A DNA stretch of 64,000 bases from Fulvivirga maritima (GCF_021389955.1 NZ_CP089980.1:805501-869500), one strand, 5' to 3'. Positions 17,907 to 26,771 are shown, numbered from the stretch's first letter. Notes: generated by a model not told the origin, from the letters alone. Program-made: numbers and translations.

Positions 17907-18040
17907 TGTAGGGTGATGAAACAGGCAGACATGCCCTCCGGTCTCGGGGGTGGAGGTCACGGGATAAACTCTTTCAGGTATCCAATAACACTTAAAAGCA
18001 CTAACCGCTCCGTGGAGGTTCGAATCCTCCCTCTACAGCA
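17907..18040 (+). ncRNA. tRNA-like RNA, class II body with a ~63-nt variable region
   Basis: A cloverleaf can be drawn. The acceptor stem TGTAGGG (17907-17913) pairs with CTCTACA (18031-18037, one G-T). T8-G9 are followed by a Leu-like D arm ATG...CAT containing AAACAGGCAGA. The anticodon stem CCCTC/GGGGG encloses loop CGGTCTC, and the T arm GGAGG-TTCGAAT-CCTCC is perfect. The loop reads GTC at the anticodon position, but position 33 is G instead of the nearly invariant U. The variable region (17951-18013) is about three times longer than in ordinary Leu/Ser tRNAs; within it TCACGG can pair with CCGTGG, and GGATA with TATCC. The discriminator is G and the 3' end reads GCA. The element sits between a consensus promoter and a small terminator, so it is probably transcribed. 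Whether it acts in translation is doubtful. Confidence 0.6.
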
Positions 18041-18058
18041 AAGGCAATAGCCTTTTTT
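18040..18058 (+). terminator. Small terminator after the tRNA-like RNA
   Basis: Stem AAAGGC/GCCTTT with loop AATA and a run of six T, starting at the 3' end of the tRNA-like sequence. Confidence 0.65.
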
Positions 18059-18091
18059 CAAATAGTGAGAATTCCTTGTATTGCACAGAAT

Positions 18092-18141
18092 GTTTAAACA
18101 GCTACCTGACGCTTTCCTAATCATCAGGTAGTTTGTTTAAC
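18092..18141 (-). terminator. Hairpin terminator for the minus-strand gene 18145-19722
   Basis: Long imperfect inverted repeat: GTTTAAACAGCTACCTGA (18092-18109) with TCAGGTAGTTTGTTTAAC (18124-18141), 16 of 18 positions pairing. It lies just past the stop of the minus-strand gene and could also block transcription from the tRNA-like unit. Confidence 0.6.
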
Positions 18142-18144
18142 TTC

Positions 18145-19722
18145 TTATTTTATTACTTCAGGGTCTAACTCCAGCTTGTAAAGCATATCTCGTTTATTTC
18201 CTATATAAGCTTCAAAATAGAACTTCAGATGTTTACCTATCAAAACATCATCGATATGGAACTGCTTCAAGTCATTTCCAGCTACATTACGAAGGTCGAA
18301 TAATATATAATGTTCCTTTTCTCCTGTTATGTCGTTGATGGTATAAACTGAAATAAATCCACCAGCTCCTCCTCTATGAATATCCGGCCTGTCATTATCT
18401 GCAATATTGGCATTCTTAATATGATCAGGCATCATAAAGTAGTGAGTTTTATTCTTATCATAATAAGTGTAAAGAGCCCCTATATTCTGGTATGAGTGTG
18501 TGTTATCAGCACCCCCAATATGGTGTTTGTTTATATTCTTAGCCCACAAGACTTCACCTGCTGCATTTATTTTCATACCAACTACATCCTCTAAATGCAA
18601 GATATCTCTGGTTCTTCCCATATCATATTCACTCAAAATATAGCTAACCTCGCCCCATAACATCCAACTACCATCTTTCCTAGGCTCAACTTCTTTCAGC
18701 ACCAAATTTCTTATTCCTAGATCGTAATCTTTCTCAATAAATTCAACTGAATCCCTTTTAGGCATCACATCATACAACAATTGCTTCGGGAAAAGCACTT
18801 TCTTCTCATCTAGAATTTTTCCTTCCTTTGTAATCTGAGCCATATACACTCCCTTAGCACTCACTTCATTATCTATTTTAGCCAAGCTGTGCCTTTTTTC
18901 AATATGATCACCAAAATAGCCTATCATCATAAAGTTACCGGTAGTGTCTTCTCTGAGAGTAACATCATTCATATAAGCCAGTTCTTCAGATTCCAGAAGA
19001 TTTAAACTCACCTCACCGTCCATAAATTTAATGAAGTGATATTTTTCTTCTGCTCTTATTAAGCCATAGATAGTACCATCATTTGCTAATTCAATATCTA
19101 AATACTCTACCTCATCTCTTTGATATGGAAAGTCTAACACTCCACGAGTCAACTCATTTAGGTTATCATCAAAAACATAAGCCAAGACTTTTTCATCTTG
19201 ATCATTAACACTGTTTTTAATACGATAACAAAATAGCAGTTTTGATTTATCCTGAGAAAGGTAAGGGTGAAAGAGAGGTCTTTTGAAAGCATACTTTAGT
19301 CCCTTTGCCACTGAAAATAACAATTTATATTCTTTAAGCCGCAAACTTTCCAAATCAACTTCACTAATGTACAAATCCCAATCAGCCAGCAAGTTCTTTT
19401 GATCTGTAAAAAATAAATATACCTTGCCTTGTTTTTTTAATAGCGCTTGTGGAACGTAGCGCTTAGACATACTTTCGTCTGTATTCTGCTTAATTTGATA
19501 CAAGTGCTGTGCATCAAATTCCTGAAAGACAACCCCTTTCTTCTGAAATTTGACACTTAAAATTTGTGTACTATCATTTATAAATGTGAAAATCTCTTCA
19601 TAATTGTCTTCAACGTTATAGAAATTGCCCCATTCTAGTTTATATCCGTCCGACAGCTGCTGACCACTGACCGTAAAAAAAGATGAAAAAATGAAAATGA
19701 TTAAAAAATATAAGTGCTTCAT
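18145..19722 (-). CDS. Secreted protein of unknown function (beta-propeller-like)
   Basis: Exported 525-aa protein with a signal peptide (FLIIFIFSSFFTVSGQ). The mature part is rich in beta-strand-like, repeated segments (FTFINDSTQILSVKF, YLFFTDQKNLLADWDLYISEVD, KLLFCYRIKN, VWLD-like turns) reminiscent of a propeller, but no defined family is recognised. There is no T9SS sorting domain and no lipobox, so a periplasmic location is likely. It stands alone between the tRNA-like unit and the divergent phosphoenolpyruvate carboxylase gene. No catalytic motif is visible. Confidence 0.7.
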   Translation of the reverse strand: MKHLYFLIIFIFSSFFTVSGQQLSDGYKLEWGNFYNVEDNYEEIFTFINDSTQILSVKFQKKGVVFQEFDAQHLYQIKQNTDESMSKRYVPQALLKKQGKVYLFFTDQKNLLADWDLYISEVDLESLRLKEYKLLFSVAKGLKYAFKRPLFHPYLSQDKSKLLFCYRIKNSVNDQDEKVLAYVFDDNLNELTRGVLDFPYQRDEVEYLDIELANDGTIYGLIRAEEKYHFIKFMDGEVSLNLLESEELAYMNDVTLREDTTGNFMMIGYFGDHIEKRHSLAKIDNEVSAKGVYMAQITKEGKILDEKKVLFPKQLLYDVMPKRDSVEFIEKDYDLGIRNLVLKEVEPRKDGSWMLWGEVSYILSEYDMGRTRDILHLEDVVGMKINAAGEVLWAKNINKHHIGGADNTHSYQNIGALYTYYDKNKTHYFMMPDHIKNANIADNDRPDIHRGGAGGFISVYTINDITGEKEHYILFDLRNVAGNDLKQFHIDDVLIGKHLKFYFEAYIGNKRDMLYKLELDPEVIK

Positions 19723-20030
19723 ATTGTGAAATTTGGCACTAATTTAAAAAATTGATCCTTTTGCTACTCACCAAATGATATATCTTATAAAATTTATGTC
19801 TTTTAAATATTTCACAAAATATATAGCCATAACTGAATCATTTTTCATTGAATCATAAAAAATGAAGTATAAAATTCTGATTCTTCAAATTTAATGACCA
19901 AAATGAGAGCTCTGTTTACTGATGTTAAATAAACTACGCATTTTTGTTAAACATAATTTCCTTTTATTTGTCAATGTAAAGGGCCTGTGCCTAAGAGAAA
20001 AACTCTCTAAATAATGGAAAAATAGATTCT
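19723..20030. other. AT-rich divergent intergenic region
   Basis: 308 bp between the secreted unknown (minus) and ppc (plus). It is very AT-rich. A TTTG (19943-19946) and TTTATTTG (19963-19970) occur upstream of ppc, but their 16-bp spacing departs from the expected 19, so no promoter is assigned. No ORF or repeat is seen. Confidence 0.5.
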
Positions 20031-22601
20031 ATGAATGCTATAAACAAAATTCAAAATTACAATAAGCAGGTAGGCTTGAAATTTCAGCTCTACAATAGCT
20101 TATTTACCAACCTTCCTTTTCACCGTGTAGAAAAAACGGGCATATTGCTATCTACCTTTCTACTACACTGTGAAGATGGATTCAAAAAAAACCAAAGCCC
20201 AGTTGAAATCATTGACTCCTTTTTTAAACAAAGCACTTCTTACGACGATCCCCAGGAGCAATTAGACCTACTTTTCAGATTTATTCAATACACTGAAAGA
20301 CAAATAGTACTTTTTGATGCTGTAGAAGAGGCCGCTTTTAGTGAAATATATGATCTAAAAGGTGTAGGTACCTTAAAGCACTTGGAATCTGAGGTGGTAC
20401 AGTCTAAAAAACAAGATGAACTGGCTAAAAAACTAAAAGACTTTTCTGTAAGACTAGTCCTTACTGCTCACCCTACGCAGTTTTACCCTAGTGAAGTTCT
20501 GGGTATAATCAATGACCTATCAAGAGCAGTAGCTGAAGATAATACAAGTGAGGTGAATAGCTTATTACAACAGCTGGGAAAAACGCCTTTCTTTAAAAAA
20601 GAAAAACCAACCCCGTATGACGAAGCCGTAAACCTTATATGGTTTTTAAGACATAGGTTCTACAAAGCGGCTGGTAAAATTATGTCTGAGTTTAAATCTC
20701 AGTTTCCTGATGAAGTAAACGAGACTAACTCACTTATACGCATGGGCTTTTGGCCTGGCGGCGATAGAGACGGAAACCCTTTTGTAAAAGTAAACACCAC
20801 TAAAAAAGTGGCTGCTGAACTAAGAGCAGGTCTTCTCAAAGCTTATTATGAAGATGTTCATATGCTAAGAAGAAGGTTGACTTTTAAAGGTGTAGATAGT
20901 GTATTGGCTAATCTGGAAGAGAAGATTTACCTTAATTTATCTGCCCCTGAAAAGCACAGTGACCTCTCTAAAGATGAAATGATCAGCACGCTGAAAGGAA
21001 TTCAAAAAACATTATGGGAGAAGCACAATGGCCTTTTCTCTGAAATGGTTGAAGATCTACTCAGAAAAGTGGAGCTTTTCGGTCTTTATTTTGCCTCTCT
21101 GGATATCCGTCAGGATAGTTCAGTACATACAGACCTCATGGCTGAAGTAGCTAAAAAGACCTCTGCTCTTCCTGATAACTACACTCAACTGTCTGACGAA
21201 GAAAAAATTGAAGCGATACTCAATATCAATGAGGTAATAGATCCTTCCATTTTTGAAGACGAGCTTTTTAGAGATACATTAGAAACTATCGCTTCTGTGA
21301 AAATGATTCAGAAGCAAAATGGAGAAGAAGGTTGCCATCGCTACATCATTAGCCACAGCACCAGTGCGCTGGATGTTATGAATGTATTTGGCTTATTTAA
21401 ACTTTCCGGCTGGGACGCCAATGACCTTAAAGTAGATATAGTGCCGCTGTTTGAGTCTGTAGAAGATTTGAATAACGCCTCTGAGGTAATGAATTCATTA
21501 TATAAGAATGAAGTGTACCGCAAGCACCTGACCAACAGAAAAGATATCCAAACCATTATGGTAGGCTTCTCTGATGGTACCAAGGATGGTGGGTATTTAA
21601 TGGCGAACTTCGGTATTTATAAAGCCAAAGAAGAGTTAACCAAAACATCTAAAGCTAATGATATTCAGGTAGTGTTCTTTGACGGACGTGGTGGACCTCC
21701 TGCCAGAGGTGGAGGTAGAACCCACCAGTTCTACGCATCACTGGGTAGCAATATTGCCAATAAAGAAATACAGCTTACTATACAAGGCCAAACCATTAGC
21801 TCTAATTTTGGTACTGTAGAAAGTGCTCGTTTTAATCTGGAGCAGCTTATGCACGCCGGCATTAGTAATGAACTGTTTTATGCCGGACAGGTTACTCAAA
21901 CTAAAGAAGGTGATGATTTACTCCTTCAGTTATCTCAGAAGAGTTATCAGGCATATGAAGACCTTAAGAATCACCCTGCCTTCTTAGAGTATCTGAATGA
22001 GGTGAGCCCACTAAAATACTACGGACAAGCTAACATAGGTAGTCGTCCTTCCAAGCGTAAGCCTGGCAAGCTCAATCTGGATGATCTGCGAGCTGTACCT
22101 TATGTAGGTTCATGGAGCCAATTGAAGCAAAACTTACCAGGATATTATGGTGTAGGTTATGCCCTTGAACAAATGGAAGCAGAAGGAAAATGGAATGAAG
22201 TATGTAAGTTATACAAAGACTCACTGTTCTTCAAAACCCTACTTGATAACTGCGAAATGGCGATGTGCAAATGTTTCTTCCCATTAACAGCTTATCTGGC
22301 AGAGCACCCTGTATATGGTGAACTTTGGACTTTAATTCACGAAGAGTTTAAAAGAACCAAGGCCTATATGCTAAAATTAACCGGTACTTCTGAGTTGATG
22401 GGAGATAAGCCTATAAACAGAGTGTCTATCCAAATGAGACAGCGCATTGAGCTACCTCTACTTACTATTCAGCAATATGCTCTTAATAGAATAAGAGAAA
22501 TACAAGCAGCTGAAGGAGAAGCTGCCAACATAGATGTATATGAAAAAATGGTTGTAAGATGCTCTTTCGGTATTATTAATGCCGGTAGAAATTCTGCTTA
22601 A
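20031..22601 (+). CDS. ppc: Phosphoenolpyruvate carboxylase
   Basis: Cytosolic enzyme adding bicarbonate to phosphoenolpyruvate to give oxaloacetate, an anaplerotic step feeding the citrate cycle. At 856 aa it is close to the usual bacterial length. Hallmark motifs are present: LTAHPTQ (catalytic His147), GFWPGGDRDGNPFV, SLDIRQDS, GFSDGTKDGGYLMANF and the glycine-rich loop FFDGRGGPPARGGGRTH. In the E. coli enzyme this last motif begins FHGRGG; here Asp (about residue 551) takes the place of His, which I believe is common in Bacteroidota. The C-terminus reads GIINAGRNSA. The gene is monocistronic, with a strong terminator 21 bp downstream. Confidence 0.95.
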   Translation: MNAINKIQNYNKQVGLKFQLYNSLFTNLPFHRVEKTGILLSTFLLHCEDGFKKNQSPVEIIDSFFKQSTSYDDPQEQLDLLFRFIQYTERQIVLFDAVEEAAFSEIYDLKGVGTLKHLESEVVQSKKQDELAKKLKDFSVRLVLTAHPTQFYPSEVLGIINDLSRAVAEDNTSEVNSLLQQLGKTPFFKKEKPTPYDEAVNLIWFLRHRFYKAAGKIMSEFKSQFPDEVNETNSLIRMGFWPGGDRDGNPFVKVNTTKKVAAELRAGLLKAYYEDVHMLRRRLTFKGVDSVLANLEEKIYLNLSAPEKHSDLSKDEMISTLKGIQKTLWEKHNGLFSEMVEDLLRKVELFGLYFASLDIRQDSSVHTDLMAEVAKKTSALPDNYTQLSDEEKIEAILNINEVIDPSIFEDELFRDTLETIASVKMIQKQNGEEGCHRYIISHSTSALDVMNVFGLFKLSGWDANDLKVDIVPLFESVEDLNNASEVMNSLYKNEVYRKHLTNRKDIQTIMVGFSDGTKDGGYLMANFGIYKAKEELTKTSKANDIQVVFFDGRGGPPARGGGRTHQFYASLGSNIANKEIQLTIQGQTISSNFGTVESARFNLEQLMHAGISNELFYAGQVTQTKEGDDLLLQLSQKSYQAYEDLKNHPAFLEYLNEVSPLKYYGQANIGSRPSKRKPGKLNLDDLRAVPYVGSWSQLKQNLPGYYGVGYALEQMEAEGKWNEVCKLYKDSLFFKTLLDNCEMAMCKCFFPLTAYLAEHPVYGELWTLIHEEFKRTKAYMLKLTGTSELMGDKPINRVSIQMRQRIELPLLTIQQYALNRIREIQAAEGEAANIDVYEKMVVRCSFGIINAGRNSA

Positions 22602-22622
22602 AGCGTAAAAAATAACATTCTA

Positions 22623-22657
22623 AAAAAGCTCAATTCTAGCATAGAATTGAGCTTTTT
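22623..22657 (+). terminator. Rho-independent terminator of ppc
   Basis: Perfect 16-bp stem AAAAAGCTCAATTCTA / TAGAATTGAGCTTTTT with loop GCA, ending in a T-run. Likely bidirectional. Confidence 0.92.
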
Positions 22658-22881
22658 CTATTCTTAGCCCTTCTTATTTCTTCTTTAACCTACAGAAAAC
22701 TCCTAAACTTTCTGATGTATGTTATATTAATATTTTATAAGTATAGTTAGATTTTTTTTACTTAAATTCTATTTAAATAAACCTAAACTCTATGCTACTA
22801 TATAAATCTACATGCGCACTTACCTATGACAGTCCACCTCATCTCAACAGTAAGACTACCTGTTCTTTTCTGTTGTGAATA

Positions 22882-23011
22882 GGGTCTGTTTCAAAAGTAA
22901 CTCTTAAGTCAGAATCAGGCACTCGAAATCTTTCGTAATAGGGAATAGGAAGATGTTTCCAGTACCTATGTGACATTCACTAACCAAGTAACCACTTTTG
23001 AGACAGTCCCC
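22882..23011. repeat. 130-bp element with terminal inverted repeats (MITE-like remnant)
   Basis: The left end GGGTCTGTTTCAAAAGTAAC and the right end, read in reverse complement as GGGGACTGTCTCAAAAGTGG, are imperfect inverted repeats. Ends of the GGG(A)CTGTCTCAAAAGT type are typical of IS termini and of the small non-coding elements derived from them. The interior has no ORF, and a clean target duplication is not evident. The remainder of the 22658-23088 gap is AT-rich with no other feature seen. Confidence 0.5.
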
Positions 23012-23091
23012 TGAAATTGGTGGCTTTATTTCTTTATTGAAAACCTACCTATGTAGCTGGTAGAGTAGAAGGCAACTGAAAAAGGAGAGTG

Positions 23092-26000
23092 ATGAGACTT
23101 GTACCAATCATAATCATACTGTGTGTAGCAGTTAATATGGCTATTGGCCAGACCTCGCAAGAGGACTTTCGTATTTATTCTAAAAAAGACGGACTATCAG
23201 GAAACAATGTAACCTCATTTGCACAAACCCCTGATGGCTACCTTTGGCTGGGTACTACTGATGGTCTCAATAGATATGATGGCTATTCTTTTAAAGTTTT
23301 TAAGCATCATGAAAATGATACCTCCTCTATCTCTGATAATTACATTACCGCTCTTTATGTAGATCATACCGGAGCTTTATGGATAGGCACTAAAACCAAA
23401 GGCCTGAATAGGTATAGACCAGCCGATGAAACCTTCGAACACTTTTTACATAATAACTACAACCCCACTTCCATTACTGATCCTTTTATCACTTGCATTA
23501 CTGAAGATGCTAACAACCAGCTCTGGATAGGCACCAGCATGGGGCTTAACCTTTATAACAAGAAAACCAACACATTCAAACGCTATTTTCATGAAACTGA
23601 AGTACTTATAGATAATAGTAGCATTCAAAAGTTAAAAGAAGAAGATACTCCAGTAAGTATTATCAGCAAACTCAAACCAATCAAGAATATCATTTTCCCT
23701 AATGTATCTCAATTTTCATTAGCTCTAGAAAAACAACTCGGCACTGCACCCACAAAAAAGTATACAGAAACAATACTGAAACATGTAAAAACAAAAATGC
23801 ATGGAGATCATATTCAAACCCTGGAGCCCGATAGAGATGGTAATATTTGGGTAGGATATATGAACAGAGGGCTCTATCATTTTAATCCTCACAGCAATTT
23901 TCTTGAAAAAATAGACTCTAAAGAAGGAGACAAAATCAATAACATCAACTCATTATTAATAGATGGAAGTCAATTATGGATAGGTGAAACCAATGGCAAT
24001 CTCAAGTTGATGGATCTGCAAACCAACAAAATCACACATGCCACTTTTGAGCAGGCTCCGGGCAGTATAGAAGCACTATATAAAGAGCAGGATGGCACCT
24101 TATGGGCAGGCACTGATATTGGTATTTTCAGCACTCGCAATAACGACACCTTTCTGCATAAAAAATTCAAAAACACCGCCTCAGCCTATTACACGGGTAA
24201 ATGTATATATCAAGACAATGAAAAAAACATATGGATAGCCCTGGATCAGCGAGGAGTTAAAATAATTCCATATCAAAAAACAGCTCCTATCACCACTCAT
24301 TTCAAAACTCAAGATTCATTGTCGTTAGAGAGTATTTCTTCCGTAATGCAGGACCATCAGCAAAACCTTTGGATTGGTTATTATTCAGGTGGTATTTCTT
24401 TATGGAACAGCCAAAAACAGGAGATCACTTATTTTGAACCACAAAAAGGCAGCGGTTTAGGCAAGGGGTCTGTTTACACTATATTCGAAGATAACAAACA
24501 TAATATATGGATAGGCACCTATGACGGCGGACTGCAGAAATATCAAGCCGAGGAAAAATCATTTGTGAAAATTCCTATTGAAGATTCCCTTGACAAGGAA
24601 GATAGATTAGATATAAGAGATATAAAACAAGATCATAAAGGCAATTTATGGATGGCTTCTCATGGTCATGGGCTCATTAAATACAATCCAAATACCGAAG
24701 AGGTAAAAGTGATTAAGGCCAATTATCTGAAATGGGAGCACAGCCTAGCTAACGACTGGCTGTACACGCTGGCTATAGACGCCAAAAATCAAATATGGAT
24801 CGGCAGTGTAGCCGGAGTAACCTTATACAATACCCAAAAGCAATCTTTTAAAACCTTTAATGATAAAAACAGCAATATATCTCACAACCAGGTCCGTAGC
24901 CTTTTTATTGATGACAAGCAACGTGTTTGGGTGGGCACCGAAGATGGCCTCAACCTAACAGACACAGCCTTTAGCGGCACTTTTAAAACCTACTCATCGT
25001 CTGCCGGACTCACAGAACCCAACATTACAGCCATTACAGAAGATCCATTCGGCACCATCTGGACAGCCACTAAAAATGGCATTTACACCTATGACAAACT
25101 CTCCGACAGGTTCGTATCAGTAAGAAACAATGACAATTTTGATCATAATGAGCTTTTTCATGGCTCATACACTATTGGCGATGATGGAAAGATTCATTTC
25201 GGAGGGAATCAGGGGCTAATCACGATTAATCCATCTCCAGAGATCAGTGACACCCCCAAAATACCACTGTTTTTCACTCAAATGATTAATTTCAATGAAG
25301 CTGATAGTAGTAAAATGCTACTATCACCAAAGCAATCTGGCTCCATAAAAATCCCTTACAATAGAAATAACTTTGTACTTCACTACGTAGGCATCAACCT
25401 TAGCAACCCAGCTCAGACGCAATACAGCTATAAATTAGAAGGTAAGGAAAAGCAATGGACCCAAGGAGGCAAAGATTTGAAAGTAATTTATCATGATTTA
25501 CCTCCAGGCAAATACACTTTCATGCTTAAAGCTACCAACAAAAATGGCCTTTGGAGGCAAGAACCCGTTACCTTAACCATAGTAGTAAGTCGTCCTTTTT
25601 GGATGGCATGGAGCACTTATCTGATTGTCCTTATCATAATTGCAGGCTCAGGATTCTACCTGAAAAAGAAAAAAATTAAAACTGTAGCTCCTCATTATGC
25701 ATTCACACCTGATTTCAACTTTCCTTTTGTTTATACGAAAAACCTACAGTTTATTGACTACTTAAAAAGTGATAAAGAGGCCTTTTCCCAAATTCGCTTC
25801 CAGTTGCTGAATTATATATCTCCCTTCAACACCAGCCTGAAGACAAAAACTCTACCTCTAATCTTAATTCTGGACAATGAAAATTTTGCTGCCTATGAAA
25901 AAAAGCTCTCCCATGATTTTGATATCGAGAAGGCCTATAGCGAAAAAGAAGCCTTTCTTATTGCCATGAATAACCAGCCTGACATCATTATTTCTAAAAC

Positions 26001-26607
26001 CATAAATGATAAAATGGATGGCATTAGACTCTGTCATAAAATTAAATCTGATCCAAGAACGGCTTTTATTCCGGTAATACTTACCACCCATAAAATATCT
26101 GAAGAAGAAATGCTTCAAAGCATGTCTGCCGGGGCTGAAGATTATCTGCCCTACTCATCAAAAATGCTTTTCTTAAAAACTAAACTTACCAACCTAATCC
26201 GGCTTAAGCGAAATATTACAGAGCATACTCTTTTCACTTACGGCTCTCAAGAGAGTCAGGAAGATTATAATAACATCCACTCTACTGACTTTCTCAGCTC
26301 AGTTCAAAAAATCATTCATGAACATATCAGTGATGATTCCTTTGGCCCCAATCATTTGGCTTCTAAACTCAATATGAGCAGGTCTCAACTTTACAAAAAA
26401 GTAAAAAAAGAATTTGGTCAATCGGTAAGCATTCTTATCAGAAATATGAGGCTGCAAAAAGCACTTGACCTACTCAAAAGCTCCCAGATGAATATAGCAG
26501 AAATAGCCTATAAAGTAGGGTTTACAGACCCGGGTTATTTTACCAGATGCTTCAAAAACTATTATGGCAAATCTCCCTCTGAGTATTTACAAGCAGAGCA
26601 AAAGTAA
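23092..26607 (+). CDS. HTCS-like transmembrane regulator lacking the kinase: propellers, Y_Y_Y, TM, pseudo-receiver, AraC HTH
   Basis: About 1171 aa. Start ATG 23092, preceded by AAAGGAG; the signal peptide ends near AIGQ. Two sensor propellers of the Reg_prop type follow (repeats such as GYLWLGTTDGLNRY, GALWIGTKTKGLNRY, HNIWIGTYDGGLQKY), interrupted around residues 170-245 by an insert without propeller motifs. A Y_Y_Y domain (YSYKLEGKEKQW, LPPGKYTFMLKATN) leads to a membrane segment near 839-861. No HisKA or ATPase domain follows. Instead a receiver-like domain starts near residue 920 (ILILDNENF), but the phosphoacceptor Asp is Lys969 (PDIIISK instead of PDIIISD) and the conserved KP Lys position is Tyr1021 (DYLPY). 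An AraC HTH ends the protein (LASKLNMSRSQLYKKV, IAEIAYKVGFTDPGYFTRCFKNYYG). It likely activates the adjacent GH5/GH48 genes on sensing oligosaccharide. Confidence 0.9.
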   Translation: MRLVPIIIILCVAVNMAIGQTSQEDFRIYSKKDGLSGNNVTSFAQTPDGYLWLGTTDGLNRYDGYSFKVFKHHENDTSSISDNYITALYVDHTGALWIGTKTKGLNRYRPADETFEHFLHNNYNPTSITDPFITCITEDANNQLWIGTSMGLNLYNKKTNTFKRYFHETEVLIDNSSIQKLKEEDTPVSIISKLKPIKNIIFPNVSQFSLALEKQLGTAPTKKYTETILKHVKTKMHGDHIQTLEPDRDGNIWVGYMNRGLYHFNPHSNFLEKIDSKEGDKINNINSLLIDGSQLWIGETNGNLKLMDLQTNKITHATFEQAPGSIEALYKEQDGTLWAGTDIGIFSTRNNDTFLHKKFKNTASAYYTGKCIYQDNEKNIWIALDQRGVKIIPYQKTAPITTHFKTQDSLSLESISSVMQDHQQNLWIGYYSGGISLWNSQKQEITYFEPQKGSGLGKGSVYTIFEDNKHNIWIGTYDGGLQKYQAEEKSFVKIPIEDSLDKEDRLDIRDIKQDHKGNLWMASHGHGLIKYNPNTEEVKVIKANYLKWEHSLANDWLYTLAIDAKNQIWIGSVAGVTLYNTQKQSFKTFNDKNSNISHNQVRSLFIDDKQRVWVGTEDGLNLTDTAFSGTFKTYSSSAGLTEPNITAITEDPFGTIWTATKNGIYTYDKLSDRFVSVRNNDNFDHNELFHGSYTIGDDGKIHFGGNQGLITINPSPEISDTPKIPLFFTQMINFNEADSSKMLLSPKQSGSIKIPYNRNNFVLHYVGINLSNPAQTQYSYKLEGKEKQWTQGGKDLKVIYHDLPPGKYTFMLKATNKNGLWRQEPVTLTIVVSRPFWMAWSTYLIVLIIIAGSGFYLKKKKIKTVAPHYAFTPDFNFPFVYTKNLQFIDYLKSDKEAFSQIRFQLLNYISPFNTSLKTKTLPLILILDNENFAAYEKKLSHDFDIEKAYSEKEAFLIAMNNQPDIIISKTINDKMDGIRLCHKIKSDPRTAFIPVILTTHKISEEEMLQSMSAGAEDYLPYSSKMLFLKTKLTNLIRLKRNITEHTLFTYGSQESQEDYNNIHSTDFLSSVQKIIHEHISDDSFGPNHLASKLNMSRSQLYKKVKKEFGQSVSILIRNMRLQKALDLLKSSQMNIAEIAYKVGFTDPGYFTRCFKNYYGKSPSEYLQAEQK

Positions 26608-26641
26608 CACCCTCCAAATCCGCCCCAAAAGGCCATTTGAG

Positions 26642-26708
26642 ACAATAGTACAAGGTGTGGACAATAGTCCTACTGTGAAACAATAGTTTAATTGATTGAT
26701 AAAATAGT
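26642..26708 (+). promoter_or_regulatory. Direct repeats ACAATAGT with 19-bp period, candidate AraC-type operator
   Basis: ACAATAGT occurs exactly at 26642-26649, 26661-26668 and 26680-26687, with start-to-start spacing of 19 bp each time. A related AAAATAGT is at 26701-26708. Phased direct repeats upstream of the regulated gene are the usual binding arrangement of AraC-family activators, and the adjacent upstream gene encodes one. The repeats lie 60-126 bp before the GH5 start. Confidence 0.6.
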
Positions 26709-26741
26709 GACTATGTTCATTGAATAAAGGAGGTAACTTCA

Positions 26742-26771
26742 ATGAACAAACCTAAAACCACGTGGATATGA
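26742..26771 (+). CDS. Nine-codon leader ORF translationally coupled to GH5
   Basis: ATG at 26742 encodes MNKPKTTWI and stops at TGA 26769-26771. It has a perfect Shine-Dalgarno sequence AAGGAGGT (26727-26734) 7 nt upstream. Its stop overlaps the GH5 start as ATGA (26768-26771). GH5 has no comparable ribosome-binding site of its own, so ribosomes probably reach it through this leader. An alternative is that the Shine-Dalgarno simply serves GH5 at long range. Confidence 0.55.
   Translation: MNKPKTTWI

Noticed and set aside
17728-17916. 62-aa plus-strand ORF before the tRNA-like RNA
   Set aside because: It overlaps the consensus promoter and the 5' end of the RNA, has no ribosome-binding site or recognisable features, and is AT-rich filler.
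17907-18040. Ordinary functional tRNA-Asp, based on GTC in the anticodon loop
   Set aside because: Class II body, G at position 33 and a 63-nt variable region are incompatible with a normal tRNA-Asp.
20031-22601. Inactive PEP carboxylase because FDGRGG replaces FHGRGG
   Set aside because: All other catalytic motifs are intact and, to my knowledge, this variant is usual in Bacteroidota enzymes.
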